Positions 17,939 to 27,650 are shown, counted from the first letter of the stretch. The stretch is DNA of 64,000 nt from Arcobacter sp. (GCA_024637195.1 JAGXFN010000006.1:1-64000); one strand, 5' to 3'. Program-made: numbers and translations. The notes: generated by a model not told the origin, from the sequence alone.

Positions 17939-20134
17939 TTATAGATCTATGGAGACGCTGCCCATAACTTCAAATTTGGCATTGCTGTCGATCTCGGCGT
18001 GGGAGAGGACAACGACTTCGAGATTGAAACGCTCAAATATCTCCGCCAGCGGTTTTCTAAGCTGCGGATCTACGATGAGGATGACCGGTGAGATACCCTG
18101 CTGTAGAAGGGTGCTTGCCTTGTCGCTGATGCCTTGGATAAGAGCATTGATCTCACCGACATTGAGCATCAGGTTTCGGATGCCGTTTTGCTCTGTCGAT
18201 TTTTCCAGGATGCGCTGTTCGGTTGTCGTATCGAAGGTCAATAGCTTGATCACGCCCTTGTTGTCTTTGTACATCGCGGTGATGATACGCGAGAGTTTGG
18301 CGCGCACCTGCTCGACGATCAGGTCTACGTTTTTGCTGTATTCGGCGATGTCGGTGATCGTCTCCAAGATAGCCAGCATGTCTTTAAGCGGGATTTTTTC
18401 GTGTAAGAGAGCCTTGAAGATGCGCTGGATAAGACCGATAGAAGCAACCTTCATAAGGTCATCGACGACAACGGGATAGTCGTTTTTAAGCTTGTTGATG
18501 AGGTTCTGCGTCTCTTGGCGTGTGAGCAGATCTTCCGCGTGGGATTTGACCAATTCGCTCATATGCGTAGAGATAACGGTAGCGGGATCGACAACGGTAT
18601 AACCGTTCATGATCGCATCTTCTTTGAGTTCGGGTCTTATCCAGATCGCGTCCAGGCCAAAGGCCGGTTCTTTCGTCTTCTCTCCCTCAAGCTCCTCGAC
18701 GGCCATACCGCTGTCCATAGCCAGGAACTTGTCCGGCTGAATGGAACCCTGACCGATCTCCACCCCTTTTAAAAGGATCTGATAATGGCTGGGGTCAAGG
18801 TGAAGGTTGTCTCGGATACGCACTTGCGGCATCAAAAAGCCAAAGTCGCTGGCAATCTTGCGGCGCATCGAGCGGATGCGTTCAAGCAAATCGCCGCCCT
18901 GTCCCGAGTCTGCCAAACGGATGAGCTGATAACCCAGAGTAAGTTCAAGCATCTCAACTTTCAAGATGTCGTCCAGAGCCGCTTCCTCCTCTTTGGCGAT
19001 CTGCTCATGGCTTTTTTGCGGTTTAGCCGCAGCACTTCCAGGCTCTCTTCCCTGTGTCTCTCCCGGCGCGGCAGAGGTGTCTTTTGGTGCAGCTAAAGGC
19101 TTGTCTTTGAAGAGCCTGAGTTCGCCGCTTTCTTGTTGAAGAAGAAGATAGCCCATGGCGATAAAAATAAGTCCGACAAATCCCATCGAAAAGGTCGGAA
19201 GCCCGGGAACAAGAGCAAAAAGGATCATGATCACACCGACAATAAGCAGCGTCTTGGCATTTCCCATCAGCTGGTTGATCGCTCCTTCGGCAAAATTGCT
19301 TTGATCGCTGGAGGCTCGTGTGATCATAATACCCGTCGCCGTGGAGATGATGAGTGCCGGGATCTGCGAAACAAGGCCGTCACCTATCGTCAGGACTGTA
19401 AATACTGCCGCCGAATCGCCTACGCTCATCCCGTGCTGAAAGACCCCGATCAAAAAACCGCCGATGATATTGATGATCGTGATGATGATACCCGCGACTG
19501 CGTCGCCTTTGACAAATTTTGACGAACCGTCCATCGCTCCGTAAAAGTTCGCGTCTTGCAAGATGTCGCCGCGGCGTTTTTTGGCTTCGCTTTCTTCAAT
19601 AAGACCGGCATTTAGATCCGCATCGATGGCCATCTGTTTTCCGGGCATCGCGTCAAGGGTGAAGCGCGCTGCAACTTCGGCAACCCGTCCCGAACCCTTG
19701 GTGATGACCATGAAGTTGATCAAAACCAAGATAGAGAAGACGATGATACCGATGACATAATTCCCGCCGATGACAAAATCTCCGAAACTCGAGATGATGT
19801 CGCTCACCGCATCCGGCCCCTCATGTCCGTGGCTCAAGATCATACGCGTCGTAGCGACGTTCAAAGAGAGACGAAAAAGAGTGATGATCAGGATCAGGGT
19901 AGGAAAAGTCGTCAGGTCTGTCGGTTTTGGGATATAAAGCGAAATAAGAATGACCAAAACGGCAATCGAGATCGAGATGCTCAGCATAAAGTCCAGCATT
20001 GCGCTGGGCAGAGGAACGATAATAATAGCAAGTATCGCCATAACAAAAAATACGATGCTCAGATCACGCGAACGAACGATCAGTTCAAGAGCGGGAGTGA
20101 GTTGTCCTAAGAATGTTACTTTATTTTTTGCCAT
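17939..20134 (-). CDS. flhA: Flagellar export apparatus protein FlhA
   Basis: FlhA is the export gate of the flagellar type III secretion system. The 731-residue protein has an N-terminal half with eight predicted membrane helices and the conserved segment DAMPGKQMAIDADLNAG. Its large cytoplasmic C-terminal domain contains the motif VVDPATVISTHMSELV and ends near residue 731. The length fits epsilonproteobacterial FlhA. It lies 12 bases after an Rrf2 gene and divergent from rpsO, an arrangement I recall from Campylobacter. Confidence 0.97.
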   Translation of the reverse strand: MAKNKVTFLGQLTPALELIVRSRDLSIVFFVMAILAIIIVPLPSAMLDFMLSISISIAVLVILISLYIPKPTDLTTFPTLILIITLFRLSLNVATTRMILSHGHEGPDAVSDIISSFGDFVIGGNYVIGIIVFSILVLINFMVITKGSGRVAEVAARFTLDAMPGKQMAIDADLNAGLIEESEAKKRRGDILQDANFYGAMDGSSKFVKGDAVAGIIITIINIIGGFLIGVFQHGMSVGDSAAVFTVLTIGDGLVSQIPALIISTATGIMITRASSDQSNFAEGAINQLMGNAKTLLIVGVIMILFALVPGLPTFSMGFVGLIFIAMGYLLLQQESGELRLFKDKPLAAPKDTSAAPGETQGREPGSAAAKPQKSHEQIAKEEEAALDDILKVEMLELTLGYQLIRLADSGQGGDLLERIRSMRRKIASDFGFLMPQVRIRDNLHLDPSHYQILLKGVEIGQGSIQPDKFLAMDSGMAVEELEGEKTKEPAFGLDAIWIRPELKEDAIMNGYTVVDPATVISTHMSELVKSHAEDLLTRQETQNLINKLKNDYPVVVDDLMKVASIGLIQRIFKALLHEKIPLKDMLAILETITDIAEYSKNVDLIVEQVRAKLSRIITAMYKDNKGVIKLLTFDTTTEQRILEKSTEQNGIRNLMLNVGEINALIQGISDKASTLLQQGISPVILIVDPQLRKPLAEIFERFNLEVVVLSHAEIDSNAKFEVMGSVSIDL

Positions 20135-20146
20135 CTAGCTAAATGC

Positions 20147-20554
20147 TCATTTCTTTTCAAGAATATCGGCAAGGGTAAGCGCGGCGAGAAAATCGTCGAT
20201 CTTGCCTTGCAGATTATTGATAAACGGCCATATGTGGCAGCTCTCTTCTTTTTCACCCGGGCAGTTTCCAGGACCAGGAGAGCAGTCAAAAACAGCCGGT
20301 CCCTTTCCCTCGGCAGCTTCCATAATACTCAAGATAGTGATCTCTTCTTTGGGCTTGTTCAGAATAAAGCCGCCGTTGACGCCTTTGTAGGATTTCAAGA
20401 TACCATAACGCGCCAAAGCCTGTAAAATCTTGGCTAAAAAACTTTTAGAGATTCCCAGGTCATGTGCCAATGTTTCGGTATCCATGGGATGAGTGGCTGT
20501 TGCCAGCGATACCAAAGAGAGAAGCGCATACTCACTTGCTCGGGTCATTAACAT
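20147..20554 (-). CDS. Rrf2-family transcriptional regulator with IscR-like cysteines
   Basis: The 135-residue protein has an N-terminal winged helix (TRASEYALLSL at the start, SKSFLAKILQAL as the recognition helix, GGFIL as the wing). It has three cysteines, C91, C98 and C106, close to the Fe-S ligands of IscR (C92, C98, C104), so a redox-labile cluster is plausible. The first ATG at 20554 has AAGGA at an 8-base spacing; a second ATG lies 6 bases on. It heads the flhA-DHH operon, suggesting iron-sulfur or redox input to flagellar or neighbouring genes. Confidence 0.88.
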   Translation of the reverse strand: MLMTRASEYALLSLVSLATATHPMDTETLAHDLGISKSFLAKILQALARYGILKSYKGVNGGFILNKPKEEITILSIMEAAEGKGPAVFDCSPGPGNCPGEKEESCHIWPFINNLQGKIDDFLAALTLADILEKK

Positions 20555-20598
20555 ATAGAGATTCCTTAGATTATAAATATAATGTATTAAAAGAAGGT

Positions 20599-20604
20599 AT
20601 TATA
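20599..20604 (-). promoter_or_regulatory. -10 box for the rrf2-flhA operon
   Basis: On the minus strand this reads TATAAT, 44 bases before the rrf2 start, leaving a leader of about 38 bases with the ribosome binding site intact. Another TATAAT-like string at 20575-20570 is too close to the ribosome binding site to serve. Confidence 0.4.
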
Positions 20605-20712
20605 CACAAAATTGTTAAAAGAGAAATTTACTCTCTTATTCGATATCTGCAGTCTGCTGCTATCTTTGTCGGCTTTTTCTGATGATTTAATCCTGTTTAA
20701 TAATTATTTGGC

Positions 20713-20718
20713 TACAAT
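20713..20718 (+). promoter_or_regulatory. -10 box for rpsO
   Basis: TACAAT occurs about 52 bases upstream of the rpsO ATG, within an AT-rich run. It leaves a leader of about 45 bases, where S15 autoregulation could act. No strong -35 is seen. Confidence 0.4.
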
Positions 20719-20770
20719 GCCGGATCTCAAATTCTTGGGAAATTTATTATACCAATCAGGGAGGTCTATT

Positions 20771-21046
20771 ATGGCTTTAGATTCGGCGAAAACAGCAGAA
20801 ATCGTAAAAGAGTTTGCACGCACAGAAGGCGACACAGGTTCATCAGAAGTACAGATTGCACTACTGAGCAATCGTATTGCATATCTTACAGAGCACCTTA
20901 AAACACACAAAAAAGATCACGCTTCACGTCTTGGTCTTCTTAAGCTTGTAGGACAGCGTCGTCGTTTGATGCGTTACCTTAAGCGTACTAACAAAGATGT
21001 ATACTATACATTGATCGGTAAGCTTGAAATCCGCGACAACATCTAG
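20771..21046 (+). CDS. rpsO: 30S ribosomal protein S15
   Basis: This small-subunit protein binds the central domain of 16S rRNA early in assembly. The 91-residue product has the S15 signature ([39 protein letters not shown]). The frame is open upstream to 20612, but the ATG at 20771 is preceded by AGGGAGG at ideal spacing and matches the family N-terminus. A hairpin terminator follows, so the gene is probably monocistronic. Confidence 0.97.
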   Translation: MALDSAKTAEIVKEFARTEGDTGSSEVQIALLSNRIAYLTEHLKTHKKDHASRLGLLKLVGQRRRLMRYLKRTNKDVYYTLIGKLEIRDNI

Positions 21047-21060
21047 TCGCAAAAAATAAA

Positions 21061-21085
21061 GAGTCTCCTTCGGGAGCTTTTTTCT
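21061..21085 (+). terminator. Rho-independent terminator of rpsO
   Basis: A CTCC-TTCG-GGAG stem-loop is followed by a run of six T residues starting 15 bases after the rpsO stop codon. The tetraloop and U-tract are classic. Confidence 0.75.
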
Positions 21086-21369
21086 TCCCTTTCTTCAATC
21101 TTTTTTATTCCCCTCTAAAACTCAAGCCATAATTTTTTTACGTAAATATTTCTATAAGTGTTACTTTTAAGCAGTTTACTTTTGTATTGAATCCTTAGTA
21201 TGGGGCATTTAAATGTATCTGCATCTATTTTAAAGTATTGTGCTGTTAATAGTAATACCAAACTGATAAAGCTTTGAGATAAGGTGAAATTATACAGAAT
21301 GTCTAGTTTTAGTCGAGCTTCAGCTTTATGGCGATATTCTACAAAGAACAAATAAATCAGGGGTTTATC
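21086..21369. other. Gene-free AT-rich region before the chemosensory operon
   Basis: I see no supported gene here. A minus-strand frame at 21351-21115 starts with TTG, has no ribosome binding site and resembles nothing known. The region probably holds the promoter of the chemosensory operon; the stretch TTATACAGAATG near 21293 could be a -10 region, but no flagellar sigma28 or sigma54 consensus is evident. Confidence 0.4.
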
Positions 21370-21798
21370 ATGGCTAAAACAAAAGAAACGTTAAATACGG
21401 AAGGACTCACTTTTCTTGAAGATGGGGAAGTCCTGTTTAACTCCTTATATCTTTTATCTGAGACAGATGAAAAAGGGATTATTACGTATGCATCCGAAGG
21501 TTTTATGCAAGTAGCCAATATGGATGCAGAAGATCTGTACGGGCAGCCGCATAATGTAGTCAGACACCCTGATATGCCGCGTGCTGCCTTTAAGTCTTTG
21601 TGGGACGATGTCCAGGAAAAAGGCTTTTGGACAGGATATGTAAAAAATGCGCGCAAGGGTGGGGGCCATTATTGGGTATACGCAACGGTATTGCGTTCGG
21701 TTGATAAAAACGGCAAGATAAAGTATGTTTCTATCCGTGTAAAGCCATCACGTGAAGATATCAGAAAAGCTCAAGAGCTTTACGCAACACTTGACTAA
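21370..21798 (+). CDS. Aer-type PAS domain protein
   Basis: The 142-residue protein is essentially one PAS domain of the Aer class. Near residues 55-100 it has the Aer signature PHNVVRHPDMP, then FWTGYVKNARKGG, then HYWVYA. In Aer this fold binds FAD and senses the redox/energy state. No membrane or signalling domain is attached, so it must act with a partner, most likely the soluble receptor encoded 15 bases downstream. The ATG at 21370 is preferred to the upstream in-frame start at 21328, since only the former has a purine-rich site and fits the family. Confidence 0.88.
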   Translation: MAKTKETLNTEGLTFLEDGEVLFNSLYLLSETDEKGIITYASEGFMQVANMDAEDLYGQPHNVVRHPDMPRAAFKSLWDDVQEKGFWTGYVKNARKGGGHYWVYATVLRSVDKNGKIKYVSIRVKPSREDIRKAQELYATLD

Positions 21799-21813
21799 GT
21801 AAGGAGAAATTTT

Positions 21814-23706
21814 ATGGCATTAATCAGAAACAATACAGCAACAAAAAGTGTCGCAACAGTCGGTGCAGCCGGCGGAAGCGACAAAAGACGCCAGCGTACC
21901 CTTGCCAAACAGCAGCAGATCTCAGAAAGCATCGCAGGAATAGCGACCAATATTTTGGACAATGCCCAGGAGTCCGTCTCTGCTATAGAGGAGCTTAAGT
22001 CTTCTATGGAGCAGATCGCAACAGCAGCAGAAGAGAACAGCGGTGCCAGCGAGCAGGCGCTTAAAAATGTAACAGGGATCAATAACAATATCAGCCGCAT
22101 GGTCAATAATATCGATACGGTGATTAATTCCACGACCCTGACCGGCGACACGATCATCAACGCTGTTTCAATGATCAACGGTTCTGTCGAGCGTATGACG
22201 GGGGCTGTGGGTATTGCCAAATCCTCATCGACCAAGAGCGAAGAGCTGAAGATAAGTTCTCAAAATATCGGTGAAGCGGTCGGTTTTATCGCGAAGATTG
22301 CTGATCAGACGAATCTTCTAGCACTCAACGCGGCCATCGAAGCGAGCCGTGCAAAAGAGCACGGCAAAGGCTTTGCCGTTGTTGCTGATGAGACACGTGC
22401 GCTGGCTGCGGAGAGTGAAAAAAATGCCGAGTTTATTTCTGAACTGGTCAACAAGATCCAGGGCAGCATTGATGTCATCATTAAAAACATTGTCAACACG
22501 ACAAATACCATCAGCTCTACCGGCGGGACCTCTTCTGCCTTGAGTGCAAAGATGGACGAGCTGACAAAGATCGCCGTCTACTCTGTCGAGGCTGCACGGT
22601 CGGTCTCCTCGTTCACCCAAAAACTAGGAAACTATGCGGGAAGCATCAATGATGGTTCAAAAGAGATCGCTGAAGCGTCCAGCAGAATAGCCCTCTCTGT
22701 TGAGAAAACACTCAACGGTATCGAACTCCAATCCTCTGCATTGGCGCAGACAGAAGGCGATATCAAAGAGCTTAGCAACCTTGCAGAAGAGCTGAAGTTC
22801 TCAACAGACACCTCCAAATCGGCGGAAGACATCGCAACATCGGCAGACAGCATCGGAAGTTCTATGGAAGAGATACAAGTCGCGCTCGAGCAGGTGACGA
22901 CAGCACTCAACGAGATCGAATCCTCTTCTCACCTGACCAACAAAAATGCGCTTTCAAACAAGGCTAACATCCAAGGCGGCATAGAAGCGGCAAAAGACAT
23001 CGACAAGCTTATCGAGATCGCACGCCGTAACTTTGATCTTTTGAAGATCTCTTTTTCAGATGTCAAGACTTCTATGATAGGAATTAACAACGAGGTACTC
23101 AGTTCTATCGGCGAAGGCAAGGGTGCAAGCGACGAACTGCTCATCATCGTCAAAGAGACAAAAAATGTTGACAAAACCGTCAGCAATATCTCAAACTCAA
23201 TCATTCAGCTCAATATGCTGGCGATCAGCGGATCGATCGAAGCAGCACGTGCAGGCGACTTTGGAAAAGGTTTTGCTGTTGTCTCTGCGGATATCCGAAA
23301 CCTGGCAAAAGATTCTGAATCCAACACGGAAAAGATCAACGATACGATTGAGAGTATGAACGCCGAGATCTCTATGGTTCAGACGGACTGGGGCAATCTG
23401 CTTGACGGCCAGGGCGGTGAGAAAAAACGTCTTGATTCACTTGTATTGGAGATGGACAAGATCATCAATATGCTGATCGAACTGCTTGACCGCTATACCG
23501 GACTCAAAGCGATCAATGACCAAAACCTTGAAGGACTGGACTCTGTCTTTACGGGTATCAACGAGATCCAAAAAGCGATCGAGCTTTCAGCAAAAAATGC
23601 GATGGAATCGCGCAAGGCGAGCGAACTTATTATAGAGACGATCTCTCATATCGGTGAAGGTGTTGAAGAGTTGGCTGTGATGGCTGATGAGCTTCAGCAA
23701 GGCTGA
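21814..23706 (+). CDS. Soluble methyl-accepting receptor with two MCP signalling tips
   Basis: The 630-residue protein has no membrane segment and no recognisable ligand-binding domain. It contains two separate MCP hairpin-tip sequences. The first is canonical (about 160-205: [17 protein letters not shown], then [13 protein letters not shown]). The second is divergent (about 462-503: [16 protein letters not shown], then [15 protein letters not shown]). Both lie within long Ala/Ser/Glu-rich coiled coils. It would signal to CheA/CheW from a cytoplasmic array and probably takes input from the PAS protein encoded just upstream. AAGGAG precedes the ATG. The tandem tip layout is unusual. Confidence 0.9.
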   Translation: MALIRNNTATKSVATVGAAGGSDKRRQRTLAKQQQISESIAGIATNILDNAQESVSAIEELKSSMEQIATAAEENSGASEQALKNVTGINNNISRMVNNIDTVINSTTLTGDTIINAVSMINGSVERMTGAVGIAKSSSTKSEELKISSQNIGEAVGFIAKIADQTNLLALNAAIEASRAKEHGKGFAVVADETRALAAESEKNAEFISELVNKIQGSIDVIIKNIVNTTNTISSTGGTSSALSAKMDELTKIAVYSVEAARSVSSFTQKLGNYAGSINDGSKEIAEASSRIALSVEKTLNGIELQSSALAQTEGDIKELSNLAEELKFSTDTSKSAEDIATSADSIGSSMEEIQVALEQVTTALNEIESSSHLTNKNALSNKANIQGGIEAAKDIDKLIEIARRNFDLLKISFSDVKTSMIGINNEVLSSIGEGKGASDELLIIVKETKNVDKTVSNISNSIIQLNMLAISGSIEAARAGDFGKGFAVVSADIRNLAKDSESNTEKINDTIESMNAEISMVQTDWGNLLDGQGGEKKRLDSLVLEMDKIINMLIELLDRYTGLKAINDQNLEGLDSVFTGINEIQKAIELSAKNAMESRKASELIIETISHIGEGVEELAVMADELQQG

Positions 23707-23743
23707 TTTATAAAAAACATAGACAGTGGAACAGGAGCGTTCG

Positions 23744-25144
23744 ATGGCCATTAAAGAAGTCTTGATCATTAAAGAACAAGGATGCTACTACGGCATCAAT
23801 ACGGACGAGGTCGAACAGATTTTGCGTGTGATGGAGATAACGCCAATGGCGATGACTCCAAAGGCAATATGCGGTTTGTGTTCTATAGAAGGCTCAATAG
23901 TATGTACCTTGGACTTTTCCTACCTGCTTGACAAAAAAGCCGGTTTCGTCGACAAAAATGCATTCAAAGCGCGTCAAGTGACACTGCAAAGCGAAAAACA
24001 CCATTTTTCGCTTCTGGTCTCCGAGGTGATTAATTCGGTCGAGGTCGATCAAAGCCGCGTAGAGTATGTCGAAGACAGCGAAGATGTCATCATTGCACTC
24101 TTTAAGCATGAAGAGGAGATCATCCAAATACTCAGTGTCGAACGTCTGATCAAAGATATTTCACTGCCGAGCTATGTTTCAAAAGAGGTGAGAGATGTTT
24201 CTGTCGAGCGCTCAGACGAGAAGCAGAAGTCTTACAGCAAACGCTATCTTTTCTTCGTTATGGGAAAAGAGCGCTACGCTCTGGAAGTGGATGCAATACG
24301 AGAGATTATAGCGCTGCCGAAGCATTTTACGACTATAGCAGAGAGCAAAAAAGAGATACTGGGAATGATCTCTTTGCGCGAAGATCTTCTCGTGGTTGCC
24401 GATTTGCGTCTGTATTATGACTTTGACGTGCTACCAAGCGACAAGAACCGCATTATCGTCTCGCAGCATCTGGGTCGCCATATCGGCTTGGCCGTGGACG
24501 AGATCGTGGATATTCAAGACGTTGAGATCGACTGTATCGAGGGATTGCCGGAAAATTTTAAAGATAAGAAGATAAGCGGTGTTCTTCATCTCAATGATGA
24601 ACTCATCAGTATTGTCAATACCGAAGTGATCCGTACCCTGGTCAACGAGCAGAGTCATCTGATCAGTGACAAGGTCAAAGCAGAGCAGATCAGGCAGGTC
24701 GCCGATGAGACAAGTCTGGAAGTCGTTATCTTTCAGATGGCGGACGAAGAGTATGCCTTCAATATCGATGATGTCAGCGAAATCATCGATATGACAGAGA
24801 TTACCCCGGTAGCAGACAGTGTGGAGCACATCAAAGGGGTGATCAATATCCGCGGACAAGTGATCAGCATCGCCTCCTTGTACAAGATCTTAAATCTAAA
24901 AGAAGATAAAAAAATAGACCAAAAGATCATTGTGACAAATGTCGAGGGAAACAGCATCGGATTTGTTGTCGACAAGGTCAACGATGTGATGGGAATAGAA
25001 GAAAAAGAGATCAAAAAAGAGGATGATCAGAGCCGTCTGTTCTCCAGTATTTTGCAACTTTCAGGGGGTAAACGGCTGGTGATGATGTTTGATACCATGA
25101 CACTTCTTTCTTCTTTGAAGTTGAACAAAGAGGGCGCTGCTTGA
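23744..25144 (+). CDS. Triple-domain CheW scaffold
   Basis: The 466-residue protein holds three successive CheW-like domains, at about 1-140, 165-310 and 320-455. The third is the most canonical (SVEHIKGVINIRGQVISIASLYKIL-type strand, then IGFVVDKVNDVM). CheW couples receptors to CheA; a triple unit could bridge several receptor or kinase rings. The start at 23744 has AGGA 8 bases upstream; the GTG at 23726 is less likely. It overlaps cheB by 4 bases. Confidence 0.9.
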   Translation: MAIKEVLIIKEQGCYYGINTDEVEQILRVMEITPMAMTPKAICGLCSIEGSIVCTLDFSYLLDKKAGFVDKNAFKARQVTLQSEKHHFSLLVSEVINSVEVDQSRVEYVEDSEDVIIALFKHEEEIIQILSVERLIKDISLPSYVSKEVRDVSVERSDEKQKSYSKRYLFFVMGKERYALEVDAIREIIALPKHFTTIAESKKEILGMISLREDLLVVADLRLYYDFDVLPSDKNRIIVSQHLGRHIGLAVDEIVDIQDVEIDCIEGLPENFKDKKISGVLHLNDELISIVNTEVIRTLVNEQSHLISDKVKAEQIRQVADETSLEVVIFQMADEEYAFNIDDVSEIIDMTEITPVADSVEHIKGVINIRGQVISIASLYKILNLKEDKKIDQKIIVTNVEGNSIGFVVDKVNDVMGIEEKEIKKEDDQSRLFSSILQLSGGKRLVMMFDTMTLLSSLKLNKEGAA

Positions 25145-26193
25145 GCAAAAAGATACTGATCGTAGACGACTCGGCATTGGTGAGAAAACAGCTAAAAGAC
25201 CTAATTGCAGACCTTGATTTTGAGATCGATACTGCTAAAAATGGTCAAGATGCGATCGACAAAGCCTTGAAAACAAACTATGATGTCATCACTATGGATA
25301 TTAATATGCCCGTGCTTGACGGTCTCTCCGCGGTCAAAGAGATTATGCAGAAAAACCCGACACCGATTTTGATGGTGAGCTCTTTGACTTCGGCCAATGC
25401 TTCGGTGACGATGGAAGCGATGGAATATGGCGCCATTGACTTTATCCTCAAGCCCGGAACGATGAATGTCGGTGTTGAAGAGAGCGGAAGAGAGATAGTG
25501 CAGAAGATAAAGTCACTTAGCCGTATCCCAAGACGACGCTTAAAAGTACCCGAAAGAGTTCCGGAAAAAAGAAGAGAGCGCAGAGAAAACACGCAAGAAG
25601 TCACGTCCAGTTCTGCCGAGCTTGACAAGGTCGTACTGATAGGCGTTTCTACAGGCGGACCCGGACTGATCGAGCAGATCGTCTCATCTTTGCCTGTGGA
25701 TTATCCCTTGGCGGTCTGCATCGTGCAGCACATGCCGGCGCAGTTTACCCGTGCCTTTGCCGAAAGACTTGCTCGGGTTTCGGATCTGCCGGTACATGAG
25801 TCTTCAAACAACGATGAAGTGCTTCCCGGCCATATCTATCTCGCGCGAGGCGGGGTGCATATGCATTTTAGGAAAAAGACATCAGGTAAGATCGTCACCT
25901 ATGACGGCGTCGATAAAAACAGCCGTTTTTTTCAGCCTTCTGTAGATGAGATGTTTGCCTCCGCCTTAAAGGTCTTTCCTGCGAAAAAGATCTTTGCCGT
26001 ACTTCTGACTGGTATCGGTGACGACGGTGCGGACGGAATGGTGGAGATCAAAAAAGCCGGTGGTTATACCATCGCCGAGTCTGAATCCTCTGCCATCGTC
26101 TACGGGATGCCAAAGGTAGCTTTTGAGCGTGGAGGGACTTCAGAAGTGATGGATTTTAAAGACATTAAACAGAAGATCCTTTCATATAAATAG
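25141..26193 (+). CDS. cheB: Chemotaxis response regulator protein-glutamate methylesterase
   Basis: CheB demethylates or deamidates receptor glutamates. The 350-residue protein has a receiver domain (phospho-acceptor D53 in TMDINMP), a linker and a methylesterase domain with GVSTGGPG (about 168-175), QHMPAQFT and the catalytic GIGDDGADGM. Both halves are complete. The start is TTG, overlapping the preceding stop as TTGA. Confidence 0.96.
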   Translation: MSKKILIVDDSALVRKQLKDLIADLDFEIDTAKNGQDAIDKALKTNYDVITMDINMPVLDGLSAVKEIMQKNPTPILMVSSLTSANASVTMEAMEYGAIDFILKPGTMNVGVEESGREIVQKIKSLSRIPRRRLKVPERVPEKRRERRENTQEVTSSSAELDKVVLIGVSTGGPGLIEQIVSSLPVDYPLAVCIVQHMPAQFTRAFAERLARVSDLPVHESSNNDEVLPGHIYLARGGVHMHFRKKTSGKIVTYDGVDKNSRFFQPSVDEMFASALKVFPAKKIFAVLLTGIGDDGADGMVEIKKAGGYTIAESESSAIVYGMPKVAFERGGTSEVMDFKDIKQKILSYK

Positions 26194-26201
26194 GAGAAGA
26201 T

Positions 26202-26825
26202 ATGGGATTGATAAAGCGCGATCAAAAGAGTGAGCAGGAGAAACTTCCCGAGTTTAAAACCCTGGAAGAAGCGATCATTTTTTATGAAAATACAGATGCA
26301 TTTGACAAGCGCTCATACGCCATAGAAGAGATGGTGAAGTTTAAAGGAGGCGGGAGATTCCTGGTTGACAAACTCATCGAGCATGATACCCATAAAGATA
26401 CCGCTTCGCGAATCGCTGCCGTACTCTCCAACATGGACCCAGAAAAAGCGCCTATAGAAGAGGTGATGGAACTTTTGAAACTTCAAAATGCCTATGTACG
26501 GAACCTGGGCATCTCTATCTTGCGGGATTATGGAAAGGCGATCCAGTACTACATCGTAAAGTTTCTTATAGGAGATGATGATGACCTCCGCATCTTTGCG
26601 ATCAATGTTTTAGGCGATGTCAATTTTGCCGAGTCGCGTGACATGCTCGTGGAGCTTTTGGAAAATGAGAAAAATATAAACGTAGCGATGACAGCGGTTG
26701 ACTACATGGCTGAGATCGGCCAGCCTGAAGATGTTGCACTGCTCAGACGGGTCAAAGAACGTTTTAAAGATGAATTTTATGCGCAGTTTGCTATAGATGC
26801 TGCCATAGAATCGATAGAGGCGTAG
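26202..26825 (+). CDS. HEAT-repeat-like helical protein of the chemosensory operon
   Basis: The 207-residue protein is all-helical. Repeating 30- to 35-residue helix pairs are visible, for example LRIFAINVLGDVNFAESRDMLVELL and then VAMTAVDYMAEIGQPEDVALLRRV, the HEAT/PBS-lyase type. Such proteins are protein-binding scaffolds. It sits between cheB and cheR with gaps of 8 and 3 bases, so it is surely part of the operon; its partner in the array is unknown. AGGAG precedes the ATG. Confidence 0.7.
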   Translation: MGLIKRDQKSEQEKLPEFKTLEEAIIFYENTDAFDKRSYAIEEMVKFKGGGRFLVDKLIEHDTHKDTASRIAAVLSNMDPEKAPIEEVMELLKLQNAYVRNLGISILRDYGKAIQYYIVKFLIGDDDDLRIFAINVLGDVNFAESRDMLVELLENEKNINVAMTAVDYMAEIGQPEDVALLRRVKERFKDEFYAQFAIDAAIESIEA

Positions 26826-26828
26826 ACA

Positions 26829-27650
26829 ATGTTTAATGAAGGAAACTTTTCTAAAATATCAGAGTACATTTATCGTAAAAGCGGCATCTACCTTGAACTC
26901 TCTAAGCATTATGACAAGCTTTACAAGTTTATCAATGCGAAGATCGTCGAAATGGAGCTTGCCGATTTTAGACGATATTTCTATATATTGCGTTTTGATG
27001 ACAAGGACGGCACCGTTTTTCAGGAACTGATGAATGCGGTTACAGTCAATGAGACCTATTTTTTCAGAGAGCATGATCAGTTCGAGGTCTTGGTAAATGA
27101 TGTCCTGCCCGAACTTGATAGAAAACGCCCGAACAGCGAGCCGCTTCGTATCTTATCGGCTCCCTGCTCGACAGGAGAGGAGCCCTATTCAATGGTACTC
27201 TATCTTCTCCAAGAGGCCAATCTTGTCGAAAAACGCGATATCGAGATCATCGGAATAGACATCGACTCCAATGTGATAAAAAAAGCCCAGGACGGAAAGT
27301 TTTCAGAGCGTTCGGTGCATGCTATCCCGCCGAAACAGCTTCAGAGCTACTTCAAAAAAGTGGGCTTCTCATACAACCTTACTCAGGATCTCATAGGCAC
27401 GGTTGATTTCAGAGTGGTCAATATCTTTGATCGCGCCGATATTCGCAAACTCGGGAAGTTTGATGTCATATTTTCGCGCAATATGCTCATCTATTTTGAT
27501 GATGCCAGTAAAAAAGAGGTGGCGATGAACTTTTATGACATGCTAAAACCAGACGGCTATGTCTTTTTGGGCCACGCTGAGTACATGAGCCGGATAGTCT
27601 CTGTCTTCAAGGCGAAAAAATTCAACAACTGCCTGATATATCAGAAATGA
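26829..27650 (+). CDS. cheR: Chemotaxis protein-glutamate methyltransferase
   Basis: CheR methylates receptor glutamates using S-adenosylmethionine. The 273 residues show the N-terminal helical domain and a SAM-binding core with ILSAPCSTGEEPYS (about 108-121), IIGIDIDS and FSRNMLIYFD. The C-terminus is complete. No C-terminal tetratricopeptide extension is present. The stop codon lies in the first copy of a short tandem duplication. Confidence 0.95.
   Translation: MFNEGNFSKISEYIYRKSGIYLELSKHYDKLYKFINAKIVEMELADFRRYFYILRFDDKDGTVFQELMNAVTVNETYFFREHDQFEVLVNDVLPELDRKRPNSEPLRILSAPCSTGEEPYSMVLYLLQEANLVEKRDIEIIGIDIDSNVIKKAQDGKFSERSVHAIPPKQLQSYFKKVGFSYNLTQDLIGTVDFRVVNIFDRADIRKLGKFDVIFSRNMLIYFDDASKKEVAMNFYDMLKPDGYVFLGHAEYMSRIVSVFKAKKFNNCLIYQK

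Noticed and set aside
17949-18479. 176-codon plus-strand frame inside flhA
   Set aside because: It is antisense to a strongly conserved gene, has no ribosome binding site and a low-complexity Ser/Arg composition; a shadow frame.
21115-21351. Minus-strand 78-codon frame in the gap before the PAS gene
   Set aside because: TTG start without a ribosome binding site and no recognisable features; AT-rich noise.
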